DNA of 15,013 nt from Thiotrichales bacterium (GTDB lineage: Bacteria; Pseudomonadota; Gammaproteobacteria; Francisellales; CACEW01), in contig JAHFRR010000002.1 of the NCBI GenBank assembly GCA_023266165.1, positions 14,017-29,029 of the forward strand. Reading direction: 5' to 3'. A program made the translations under genes and the position numbers. Each line of letters opens with the position of its first letter. Position 1 is the first letter of the stretch. Of this stretch, positions 1 through 6,274 are shown in pieces. The notes beneath the pieces were generated by a model that was not told the DNA's origin, made no database searches, and was given only the letters and a program-made list of their open reading frames with translations.

Positions 1-267
1 TCAGGATATCAAAAGTCAGACCTGGATTGGCTGGTGCCCCATCAAGCCAATATTCGCATCATTGAAGCCACGGCGCAGAAGCTGGGCTTAAAGATGTCGC
101 AAGTGATTGTGACGTTGGATGAACATGGCAATACTTCAGCGGCTTCTATTCCCCTGGCCCTCTCTGAGGCTGTGAGCACTGGACGAATTCAACGAGGTCA
201 GTTATTGTTATTGGAGGCCTTCGGCGCAGGATTTGTCTGGGGCGCCAGTTTGGTGAGATATTTATAA
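1..267 (+). CDS. fabH: 3-oxoacyl-ACP synthase III (FabH), C-terminal fragment
   Basis: The gene is open at the left edge of the window; 88 C-terminal residues remain. FabH condenses acetyl-CoA with malonyl-ACP to start type II fatty-acid synthesis in the cytoplasm. The fragment carries two of the three catalytic residues of the family: His in VPHQAN near the start, and Asn in HGNTSAAS about 30 residues later. The active-site Cys lies upstream, outside the window. The glycine-rich end (EAFGAGFVWGASLVRY) is the usual FabH C terminus. fabD and fabG follow on the same strand, which supports the call. The 65-nt gap to fabD is almost pure A/T. Identification is secure; the start cannot be seen. Confidence 0.96.
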   Translation, partial: SGYQKSDLDWLVPHQANIRIIEATAQKLGLKMSQVIVTLDEHGNTSAASIPLALSEAVSTGRIQRGQLLLLEAFGAGFVWGASLVRYL

Positions 268-332
268 GATTCTAAAATTAATAAAATAAAAAAAATAATA
301 GAAAAATAATAGAAAAAGGGAAGAAATAAAAA
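268..332 (+). repeat. A-rich low-complexity spacer between fabH and fabD
   Basis: Only 8 of 65 bases are G or C, and 7 of those 8 are G. The segment AATAATAGAAAAA occurs twice in overlapping tandem around 295-317. The only recognisable signal is the purine-rich AGGGAAG at 317-323, which serves as the fabD ribosome-binding site. Two similar spacers occur at 2011-2060 and 3761-3790. Confidence 0.7.
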
Positions 333-1256
333 ATGACAAAACAGTGTGTAGTGTTATTTCCAGGGCAGGGATCGCAAAAAATTGGAATGCTCTCTGAGCT
401 AGAGGCCGAGTATCCCTTGATTCAAGAGGTTTGGAATGAAGCCTCAAGCGCGTTGGGATATGACTTGCGGGCTGTGATACAAGATCCGCAAAAACTTAAT
501 CAAACCCAGTACACTCAACCTGCGATTCTGGCGGCCAGTGTGGCGCTCTTTCGCATTTGGGCTCCGATGACAGACCTGGAGATTGTGGGTATGGCGGGGC
601 ATAGCCTTGGAGAATACAGCGCGTTGGTGTGTGCTGATGCGATGACGCTGGCACAGGGGGTGAAGTTGGTCGCGCGTCGGGGTGAGTTGATGCAAGCGGC
701 AGTGCCAGAGGGCATAGGCGCAATGCTGGCTGTTTTGGGTCTTGAGGATGAGCAAATCGCAGGGGTCTGCCACGGTATCTCAACACCCACCCAGAGCTTG
801 ACACCTGCCAATTTTAATGCGCCAGGCCAGGTTGTGGTTGCAGGGCATCAGGCGTTGGTGCCTGCCTTTATCGAAGCGGCAACCCGTGCAGGCGCGCGTA
901 AAGTATTGCCCCTGTCGATGAGTGTGCCTTCGCATTGTGCCTTGATGAAGCCTGCGCAAGATCGTTTTGGTGAGGCGCTCTCACAGGTGCCTTTTAAAAT
1001 GCCTCACTATGCGATTCTTCAGAACGCGGCTCTAGAAGTCCCTAAAAATCTCAACACTTTGGTTTCAAACTTAACGCGCCAGCTCTGTGAGCCTGTACCT
1101 TGGGTGAAAATGATGAGTCGCTTTATTACAGATGGCGTTGAGGATTTTATTGAGTGCGGGCCAGGCCAGGTCTTATCAGGCTTGATGAAACGTATTGATC
1201 GCTCGGCCCAGATCACGCCGGTCGAGAAATTATTAATGCAAGAAGTGGAGAATTAG
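333..1256 (+). CDS. fabD: Malonyl-CoA:ACP transacylase FabD
   Basis: FabD transfers the malonyl group from malonyl-CoA to the ACP phosphopantetheine and so supplies the extender unit for fatty-acid elongation. The 307-residue length is normal for the family. The N-terminal GQGSQ motif is at residues 11-15. The nucleophile elbow GHSLGEYSALV places the catalytic Ser at 91; Arg116 and His201 (in PSHCALM) match the Arg and His that complete the active site in the E. coli enzyme. ECGPGQVLSGL near the C terminus is the conserved GPGxVL segment. The ATG is preceded by AGGGAAG. The stop is separated from the fabG start by one nucleotide, so translation is probably coupled. Confidence 0.97.
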   Translation: MTKQCVVLFPGQGSQKIGMLSELEAEYPLIQEVWNEASSALGYDLRAVIQDPQKLNQTQYTQPAILAASVALFRIWAPMTDLEIVGMAGHSLGEYSALVCADAMTLAQGVKLVARRGELMQAAVPEGIGAMLAVLGLEDEQIAGVCHGISTPTQSLTPANFNAPGQVVVAGHQALVPAFIEAATRAGARKVLPLSMSVPSHCALMKPAQDRFGEALSQVPFKMPHYAILQNAALEVPKNLNTLVSNLTRQLCEPVPWVKMMSRFITDGVEDFIECGPGQVLSGLMKRIDRSAQITPVEKLLMQEVEN

Positions 1257-1257
1257 C

Positions 1258-2010
1258 ATGTCGGAGTCTGTCATCAGTCCTAAAAAGGTTTTCATTACAG
1301 GGGCCAGTCGAGGGATTGGCGCGGGGATTTTAAAGCAGCTCGCGCAAGAAGGCTATGAGGTTATGGGCACGGCAACACAAGCTTCTGGTGTTTTAAAAAT
1401 TGCTGAAAGCCTTGCTGAGTCTGGCTTGAAAGGCGAGGGCCTGCAGTTGAATCTCTCAGATCCTGCAAGCATCCAGGCATGCCTAGAGACTTTGAAAACC
1501 CGAGAATGGATGCCAGATATTTTAATTAACAATGCAGGGATCACGCGAGATAATCTTTTGATGCGAATGAGTGATGAGGAATGGCATGCGGTCATTCACA
1601 CCAATTTGACAGGTGTATTTCAATTGACGCGTGGGATCATTCGCAGCATGATGAAAAAGCGTTGGGGTCGTATTGTGAATTTGGGCTCGATTGTAGGCTC
1701 CATCGGCAATCCAGGCCAAGCGAACTACTGCGCGGCAAAGGCAGGGATTGAAGGCTTTTCAAAATCGCTCGCGGCAGAAGTGGCGACGCGAGGTATCACT
1801 GTGAACGTTGTCGCCCCTGGGTTTATTGGAACGGATATGACAGAGGCAATCGCGGAAGAGCATAAAGCACAGCTTTTGAAAAACATTCCGGTTCAAAGCA
1901 TTGGAACGCCTGAGGATATTGCCCATGCGGTCTCGTATTTGGTTTCTGAAGGCGCGCGTTATGTGACAGGCCAAACCCTGCATGTCAACGGCGGTCTCTA
2001 TATGAATTAG
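1258..2010 (+). CDS. fabG: 3-oxoacyl-ACP reductase FabG
   Basis: FabG is the NADPH-dependent short-chain dehydrogenase that reduces 3-oxoacyl-ACP in each elongation cycle. The 250-residue protein has the cofactor motif TGASRGIG at residues 14-21, NNAG at 91-94, and the catalytic tetrad Asn116, Ser144, Tyr157 and Lys161 (in NYCAAK). PGFIGTDMT follows at about 187-195, and the VNGGLYM terminus is typical of FabG. The start lies one nucleotide after the fabD stop, with a GGAG element inside the end of fabD as a plausible ribosome-binding site. In many gammaproteobacteria acpP comes next; here it does not, and an AT-only spacer and an unrelated peptidase gene follow. Confidence 0.96.
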   Translation: MSESVISPKKVFITGASRGIGAGILKQLAQEGYEVMGTATQASGVLKIAESLAESGLKGEGLQLNLSDPASIQACLETLKTREWMPDILINNAGITRDNLLMRMSDEEWHAVIHTNLTGVFQLTRGIIRSMMKKRWGRIVNLGSIVGSIGNPGQANYCAAKAGIEGFSKSLAAEVATRGITVNVVAPGFIGTDMTEAIAEEHKAQLLKNIPVQSIGTPEDIAHAVSYLVSEGARYVTGQTLHVNGGLYMN

Positions 2011-2060
2011 TTTTTAAAAAATATAAAATAATATATAATATAAAATAATATAATAAATAG
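2011..2060 (+). repeat. AT-only spacer with a 14-bp direct repeat
   Basis: Bases 2011-2059 contain no G or C at all. TATAAAATAATATA occurs at 2022-2035 and again at 2039-2052 (period 17). Two perfect TATAAT hexamers lie at 2034-2039 and 2049-2054, so a -10 element for the downstream gene is possible, but no convincing -35 partner was found. In such sequence TATAAT is expected by chance. The composition contrasts sharply with the flanking genes. Confidence 0.65.
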
Positions 2061-2071
2061 GAAATAAGAAG

Positions 2072-3202
2072 ATGGCTATTCATGTCAGCACACAGTTTGA
2101 TGGGGGACGCATCGAGGTGATAGAGGCTCAGCATGCCGCTCGTATTCGCCTGAAAATTGCTAAAGATTCTGCATCAGACTTTTGCCAATGGTTTTATTGC
2201 AGAGTCGATGGGATTGCACAGCAAGAAACGGTTCTATCCCTTGAAAACGCAGGGCAGTCGTCCTATCCTAAGTGGGAAGGCTATCATGTTTTAGCCTCTT
2301 ATGATCGTGAGACATGGTTTCGTATTCCAACGGAATTTATGGACGGTATGCTGATTGCTCGGCACACCCCCACGATGAATGCCGTCTATTACGCCTATTT
2401 CACGCCGTATTCCCATGAGCGACATCTCGATCTTTTGGCACAGGCGCAGTGCTCTGAGTTCTCGACGCTGTTAAATTTAGGGGCCTCAGCGCAAGGTAGA
2501 ACGATGGATTGCTTGAAGATTACCGAGGCGCATCCCCATACGACCCAGCACAAAAAAATCGTTTGGGTGATTGCGCGACAACATCCCGGGGAGACCATGG
2601 CAGAGTGGTGCGCAGAAGGATTGGTCACACGCTTGTTGGATCCTGATGATGCGCTGGCCAAAGTTTTGCGAGAGCAAGCGATTTTTTATATTATTCCCAA
2701 CATGAATCCTGACGGTGCGTTTTTGGGAAATCTTCGCACCAACGCCTGTGGGGCGAATTTAAATCGTGAGTGGATGGCTCCCAGTCTAGAGTCCAGCCCA
2801 GAGGTGTATTGGGTTCGTCAAAAAATCTATGAGACAGGCGTCGACTGCTTTTTGGATTTGCATGGTGATGAGCAGTTGCCTTATGTCTTTTTGGCGGGAT
2901 GTGAGGGGGTGCCTAAATACTCTGAGAAGCAAAAACAGCGTGCACAAATTTTTAAAGAGACGCTACGTGCTGTCAACCCTGACTTTCAAACCGAGTTTGG
3001 ATATTCTGTCGATGCGCCAGGAGAGGCCAATCTGACCTTAGCGACAGATTACATCGGCGAACACTTTGGATGTTTGGCTTACACCCTTGAAATGCCTTTT
3101 AAAGACAATGCGAATCTGCCAGATCCTGACACAGGGTGGTCTGCAGAGCGGTCATTATTGCTCGGGGCTTCTCTATTACACCCTATCTCAGCCGTTCTCT
3201 AA
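2072..3202 (+). CDS. M14 family zinc carboxypeptidase (cytosolic carboxypeptidase-like)
   Basis: A 376-residue protein of the M14 metallocarboxypeptidase family, closest in pattern to the bacterial relatives of eukaryotic cytosolic carboxypeptidases (CCP/AGBL). The N-terminal half (about 1-125) looks like the beta-sandwich domain of that subfamily. The peptidase domain then shows the zinc ligands His171 and Glu174 in RQHPGETMAEW, the substrate-binding region NLNREW (229-234), the third zinc ligand His264 in LDLHGDE, and the probable general base Glu340 in TLEMPFKD. No signal peptide is visible, so the enzyme should act in the cytoplasm. The natural substrate of bacterial members is not established. 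The start has an AGGAAAT element 8 nt upstream. Its stop is 9 nt before kdsC, so it probably shares a transcript with the LPS genes. Confidence 0.88.
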   Translation: MAIHVSTQFDGGRIEVIEAQHAARIRLKIAKDSASDFCQWFYCRVDGIAQQETVLSLENAGQSSYPKWEGYHVLASYDRETWFRIPTEFMDGMLIARHTPTMNAVYYAYFTPYSHERHLDLLAQAQCSEFSTLLNLGASAQGRTMDCLKITEAHPHTTQHKKIVWVIARQHPGETMAEWCAEGLVTRLLDPDDALAKVLREQAIFYIIPNMNPDGAFLGNLRTNACGANLNREWMAPSLESSPEVYWVRQKIYETGVDCFLDLHGDEQLPYVFLAGCEGVPKYSEKQKQRAQIFKETLRAVNPDFQTEFGYSVDAPGEANLTLATDYIGEHFGCLAYTLEMPFKDNANLPDPDTGWSAERSLLLGASLLHPISAVL

Positions 3203-3211
3203 GAGAAAGTC

Positions 3212-3760
3212 ATGCAAAAATTTTCAGAAGATCTGTTCAGAGCGCTCAAAAAAATTCGTCTTCTCGCCCTGGATGTTGATGGGGTTTTGAGTGATGGGGG
3301 CATGCATTTTTCGGGCCATGGTGAGCTGTACAAACGATTCAATATTCAGGATGGCTTGGGATTGGTGTTGATGCCTTCGTTAGGAATCACGGTGATGATT
3401 ATCACAGGGCGTGCCAGTGACATTGTCGCGCGGCGCATGGAAGATTTGAAAATTACGCATGTGCATCAAGGGGTGAAGCATAAAGCTCAAAAATTGCGTG
3501 AAGAGGCAGGGCGCTTGGGGTTTGACTTATCTGAAGTGCTGTATATGGGGGACGATTTACCCGATCTTGGCGTAATGGCCCTCTCGGGGCTCTCTGTCGC
3601 GCCTGCGAACGCCCATGAGAGCGTGCGTAAGGCTGCCACATGGGTGACAGAGGCATCGGGCGGGCACGGCGCTGTACGAGAGGTCTGTGATGCCTTGGCC
3701 CACGCAAAAGACCAGTATGACTCTTGGATTCAGAGATTTACAGAGCAGGATGGTTTATAG
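3212..3760 (+). CDS. kdsC: 3-deoxy-D-manno-octulosonate 8-phosphate phosphatase KdsC
   Basis: KdsC is a HAD-superfamily phosphatase that hydrolyses KDO 8-phosphate to KDO, the sugar that links lipid A to the LPS core. The 182-residue length fits. HAD motif I is DVDGVLSDG with Asp21 and Asp23; motif II is the Thr in ITGRASD (Thr65); the Lys in GVKHK near residue 89-91 is the motif III candidate; and motif IV is GDDLPDLG with Asp114 and Asp115. There is no large cap domain, as expected for the tetrameric KdsC type. The neighbours are lptC, lptA and lptB. kdsD, often immediately upstream in gammaproteobacteria, is absent here and the M14 peptidase takes that position. Confidence 0.95.
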   Translation: MQKFSEDLFRALKKIRLLALDVDGVLSDGGMHFSGHGELYKRFNIQDGLGLVLMPSLGITVMIITGRASDIVARRMEDLKITHVHQGVKHKAQKLREEAGRLGFDLSEVLYMGDDLPDLGVMALSGLSVAPANAHESVRKAATWVTEASGGHGAVREVCDALAHAKDQYDSWIQRFTEQDGL

Positions 3761-3790
3761 TTTTTTATTTTTTATTTTTAATTTTTAACA
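3761..3790 (+). repeat. T-rich low-complexity spacer between kdsC and lptC
   Basis: Bases 3761-3788 contain only A and T, as runs of T broken by single or double A. The tract looks like the U-run of a terminator, but no GC-rich stem precedes it. The genes on both sides belong to the same conserved cluster, so read-through is expected. It resembles the AT spacers at 268-332 and 2011-2060. Confidence 0.6.
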
Positions 3791-3795
3791 GGGAG
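3791..3795 (+). promoter_or_regulatory. Ribosome-binding site that selects the GTG start of lptC
   Basis: GGGAG lies 8 nt before GTG at 3804, which opens a reading frame beginning with MLSFRSLL and a membrane segment. A nearby ATG at 3796-3798 is in another frame. This favours GTG as the lptC initiator. Confidence 0.6.
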
Positions 3796-3803
3796 ATGAC
3801 CAA

Positions 3804-4403
3804 GTGCTAAGCTTTCGCTCTCTCTTAGGCCTACTCTTTTTGTTTGCCTTGGTGGGATTTACCAGTTGGTTTGCTTTAAAAAGCAGTGAGCCTATCCGCT
3901 CAAAGCTCCCTAAAGATGCCATTTTACCCGTCTCGCAAGTCAGTCACGGGCAATGGGTACAGATGACCCCCCAAGGGGCGCTACAGTACGTTGTCAAGAT
4001 TGATCAAGGGGTGGAATACAATAATCAGCATATGGATTTTGAATCAGGGTTTTTGACGGCTTATCAAGACCCCGGTACTCCTCCCTGGAAAGCCTTCGGT
4101 GCCAAGGGCAGTTATAATCGTCCCTTGCAGATCCTGGACTTGAAGCAGCAGGTCACGTTAGATCGCGCAGGATTTGGCTCGACGCCCCCTTTGGTGTTTG
4201 CAACCACGGCGTTGTCGATCAACCTCAAAACCCATCAAGTGCAGACCACTGCCCACGTATTGTTGACAGAGCCTGGTTCGCTCAATCAGACCCAAGCGAT
4301 TGGCATGCAGGCGAATTTGAAAACCCATACGGTGCATTTGGATCATCAGGTCAGAAGCACGTATGACCCTCTAGTGCTGTCAGACATCAAGAGTGCCTCA
4401 TGA
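3804..4403 (+). CDS. lptC: LPS export system protein LptC
   Basis: LptC is the bitopic inner-membrane protein that receives LPS from the LptB2FG transporter and passes it to LptA in the periplasm. The 199-residue product has an N-terminal transmembrane segment (about residues 7-24) followed by a periplasmic beta-rich domain of the LptC type. Sequence similarity of LptC proteins is low, so the call rests on size, topology and position between kdsC and lptA. Translation starts at GTG 3804 behind a GGGAG ribosome-binding site. The TGA stop overlaps the lptA ATG in ATGA, indicating coupled translation of the partner proteins. Confidence 0.9.
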   Translation: MLSFRSLLGLLFLFALVGFTSWFALKSSEPIRSKLPKDAILPVSQVSHGQWVQMTPQGALQYVVKIDQGVEYNNQHMDFESGFLTAYQDPGTPPWKAFGAKGSYNRPLQILDLKQQVTLDRAGFGSTPPLVFATTALSINLKTHQVQTTAHVLLTEPGSLNQTQAIGMQANLKTHTVHLDHQVRSTYDPLVLSDIKSAS

Positions 4404-4930
4404 AAAAACGAGTATTCAGTCTTGCAATAGTATGGAGTTGCATCCATGCGGGATGGGCTTTACCTTCAGATAACCAGCAACCCCTTCAGGTTCAAAGCGA
4501 TGAAGCGACACTTAATTACAAAACAGGGATTGGATCTTATCAAGGGAATGTGATTGCCATAGAAGGCAGTCGACGCTTGACGGGGAGTGAAATCACGCTC
4601 TATCGCAATAACCAAACGAAGCAGCTGGATCAAGTGATTGTATTGGGGCATCTGGCGCATTACCAGTTTTTACCGGATCTGAGTCAGAAAGAGGTCTATG
4701 CAGCCGGAGAGAAAATTGTCTTTTTGCCCCAGCAGCATCAGTTGACGATCACGGGGGATGCTATGATTTCCCAAGGAAGCAATATATTCAAAGGCCCTCA
4801 AATCACTTATAATACCGAGACCTCAGTGATTCATGCCCCCAGTATTTTAGGGGTGAGGCCTTCTATGGTGATTGAGCCTGTCGATCAATTAGAGAAAAAA
4901 CCAGCCCCAACCCAGGAGAGTGCATCATGA
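4400..4930 (+). CDS. lptA: LPS transport periplasmic protein LptA
   Basis: LptA forms the periplasmic bridge that carries LPS from LptC to LptD/E at the outer membrane. The 176-residue product begins with a Sec signal peptide: MKKR, a hydrophobic stretch to about residue 15, and a likely cleavage site after Ala20 (GWA followed by LPSD). The mature part opens with PLQVQSDEATLNYKTG and YQGNVIAIEGSRRLTGSEITLY, the pattern of the OstA/LptA jelly-roll domain. Cys14 lies within the signal peptide but no lipobox is formed. The start overlaps the lptC stop and the stop overlaps the lptB start, both by ATGA. A proline- and glutamine-containing tail follows the domain. Confidence 0.94.
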   Translation: MKKRVFSLAIVWSCIHAGWALPSDNQQPLQVQSDEATLNYKTGIGSYQGNVIAIEGSRRLTGSEITLYRNNQTKQLDQVIVLGHLAHYQFLPDLSQKEVYAAGEKIVFLPQQHQLTITGDAMISQGSNIFKGPQITYNTETSVIHAPSILGVRPSMVIEPVDQLEKKPAPTQESAS

Positions 4931-5664
4931 TGGAGCCTACCTCTGTCCTATCTGCCACAGGACTTGCCAAGCGATATCGCTCAAAGTGGGTTGTCAAAAA
5001 TGTTTCTCTCACCGTGGAAGCAGGTAAAATTGTGGGATTGCTCGGCCCCAATGGTGCGGGGAAGACCACCGCGTTTTATATGATTGTGGGGTCTATCGAG
5101 GCCAACAAGGGCCAGGTCTTTTTAGACCAAAAAGACATTACCCATTTACCCATGCACCAGCGAGCGCTACAGGGGATTGGCTATCTGCCGCAAGAGGCGT
5201 CAATTTTCAGAAAGCTCAGTGTGGAAGACAATATCCAAGCCATCTTAGAAACGCGTAAACACTTGAGTAAAGCTGAGCGAGAGGCTGTCTTGGAGCAGCT
5301 GCTCTCAGAGTTTCACATCCAGCATATTCGTAAAAATATGGGGGTGAGCCTCTCTGGGGGCGAGCGCAGGCGTACTGAGATTGCCAGAGCTTTGGCAGCC
5401 AATCCTCGTTTTATTTTATTGGATGAGCCGTTTGCGGGGGTGGATCCAATCTCTGTGATTGATATCAAACGCATTATTCGTCAACTTAAAGATCGCGGCA
5501 TTGGAATTCTCATCACGGATCATAACGTTCGGGAAACGCTGGATATTTGCGAGCACGCCTATATCTGCAATGCGGGGGAAATCTTGGCGGAAGGCACCCC
5601 TGAGGAGATCCTCGCGCATGAGGATGTGCGTCGGGTGTATTTGGGTGAGGCGTTTAAGTTATAA
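4927..5664 (+). CDS. lptB: LPS export ABC transporter ATP-binding protein LptB
   Basis: LptB is the ATPase of the LptB2FG complex that drives LPS extraction from the inner membrane. All ABC motifs are intact: Walker A GPNGAGKT at 40-47, Q-loop Gln89 in YLPQEAS, signature LSGGE at 142-146, Walker B FILLDE at 162-167 with the catalytic Glu, and the switch His199 in TDHN. The 245-residue length and the VRRVYLGEAFKL end match gammaproteobacterial LptB closely. Two adjacent in-frame ATG codons (4927 and 4930) could both start; the first gives the ATGA overlap with lptA. The usual downstream rpoN-hpf-ptsN genes are absent; a toxin-antitoxin pair follows. Confidence 0.97.
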   Translation: MMEPTSVLSATGLAKRYRSKWVVKNVSLTVEAGKIVGLLGPNGAGKTTAFYMIVGSIEANKGQVFLDQKDITHLPMHQRALQGIGYLPQEASIFRKLSVEDNIQAILETRKHLSKAEREAVLEQLLSEFHIQHIRKNMGVSLSGGERRRTEIARALAANPRFILLDEPFAGVDPISVIDIKRIIRQLKDRGIGILITDHNVRETLDICEHAYICNAGEILAEGTPEEILAHEDVRRVYLGEAFKL

Positions 5665-5673
5665 TATGCCCCC

Positions 5674-5702
5674 TTATATTGCATCAAATCTTGTGCTATG
5701 CT
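5674..5702 (+). promoter_or_regulatory. Candidate promoter for the toxin-antitoxin pair
   Basis: An extended -10 element, TGCTATGCT (5694-5702), lies 43 nt before the antitoxin start. A weak -35-like TTATAT (5674-5679) is 17 nt upstream of the -10. Promoter strength would come mainly from the extended -10. No clear operator palindrome for the antitoxin was recognised between here and 5745. Confidence 0.35.
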
Positions 5703-5745
5703 GGAGGCGTACGTCAAAGCTGTAGATATTCTTGAGGGAGGGGGT

Positions 5746-6012
5746 ATGAGTCACGCTGTTATCAGGACTCGCATTGATACAGACATCAAAGAACAAGCTC
5801 ATAAGCTGTTTGAGGGTATGGGGCTGAGTATGAGTGAAGCTTTGCGCTTGTTTGTTTATCAAAGCATTGCAGAGCATGGATTGCCTTTTCGTGTCAACAT
5901 TCCAAACACTGAAACTCTAGCTGCTATGAAGGAGGTTAAAGAACACCTAGACGAACTAGAACCGACTTCCCTAGAGCAGCTTGCTAAAGAGTGGAATGAT
6001 GCACGCGCGTAA
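5746..6012 (+). CDS. RelB/DinJ family antitoxin
   Basis: This 88-residue protein matches the DinJ type of antitoxin: a ribbon-helix-helix DNA-binding N terminus (AVIRTRIDTDIKEQA as the beta strand and first helix, then GLSMSEALRLFVYQSIAEHG) followed by LPFRVNIPN and a more variable C-terminal arm that would wrap the toxin. DinJ binds YafQ and represses its own operon. The start chosen is ATG 5746, behind GGGAGGGGG at 5736-5744; an in-frame ATG at 5698 would add 16 residues not seen in the family and has a poorer ribosome-binding site. Its 3' end overlaps the toxin start by 14 nt, as is usual for such pairs. Confidence 0.88.
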   Translation: MSHAVIRTRIDTDIKEQAHKLFEGMGLSMSEALRLFVYQSIAEHGLPFRVNIPNTETLAAMKEVKEHLDELEPTSLEQLAKEWNDARA

Positions 6013-6274
6013 AGCTGTACAGTCAGGTCATTTTAAGAGAGACTTGAGGAAAATAAGCCAATCTGGAAGGTATCAGCTTGAAGATCTCCAAAGAGTGGTC
6101 AGTCTTTTAGCTCAAGATGTTTCACTGCCAGAGAAGTATTGTGATCACAAGCTTTCGGGGGACTGGAATGGGTTTCGTGAATGTCACATAAAGCCCAATT
6201 GGCTTTTGATTTACCAGAAACCTGAGAGGCTATTAGTTTTGGTCAGAACTGGGTCTCATAGCGAGTTATTCTGA
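5999..6274 (+). CDS. YafQ family mRNA interferase toxin
   Basis: A 91-residue RelE-superfamily toxin of the YafQ type, which cleaves mRNA in the ribosome. From the ATG at 5999 the sequence aligns without gaps to E. coli YafQ as I remember it. His50 (DHKLSGDW), His63 (ECHIKPNW), Trp68, His87 (TGSHSELF) and Phe91 all fall at the known active-site positions. The exception is position 67, Asp in E. coli YafQ and Asn here. Whether the toxin is weakened or only tuned cannot be told from sequence. ATG 5996 is an alternative start. The start lies inside the antitoxin gene. The stop overlaps the 3' end of the opposite-strand nuclease gene by 9 nt. Confidence 0.88.
   Translation: MHARKAVQSGHFKRDLRKISQSGRYQLEDLQRVVSLLAQDVSLPEKYCDHKLSGDWNGFRECHIKPNWLLIYQKPERLLVLVRTGSHSELF

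Noticed and set aside
444..811. Overlapping minus-strand open frames within fabD
   Set aside because: They are antisense to a fully supported gene and rich in Cys, His and Pro with no recognisable domain, which is typical of shadow frames.
3761..3788. Intrinsic terminator after kdsC
   Set aside because: There is a T-rich tract but no GC-rich stem before it, and kdsC and lptC normally share a transcript.
5698..5745. Longer antitoxin starting at ATG 5698
   Set aside because: It overlaps the candidate promoter, adds residues not found in DinJ proteins, and ATG 5746 has a much better ribosome-binding site.
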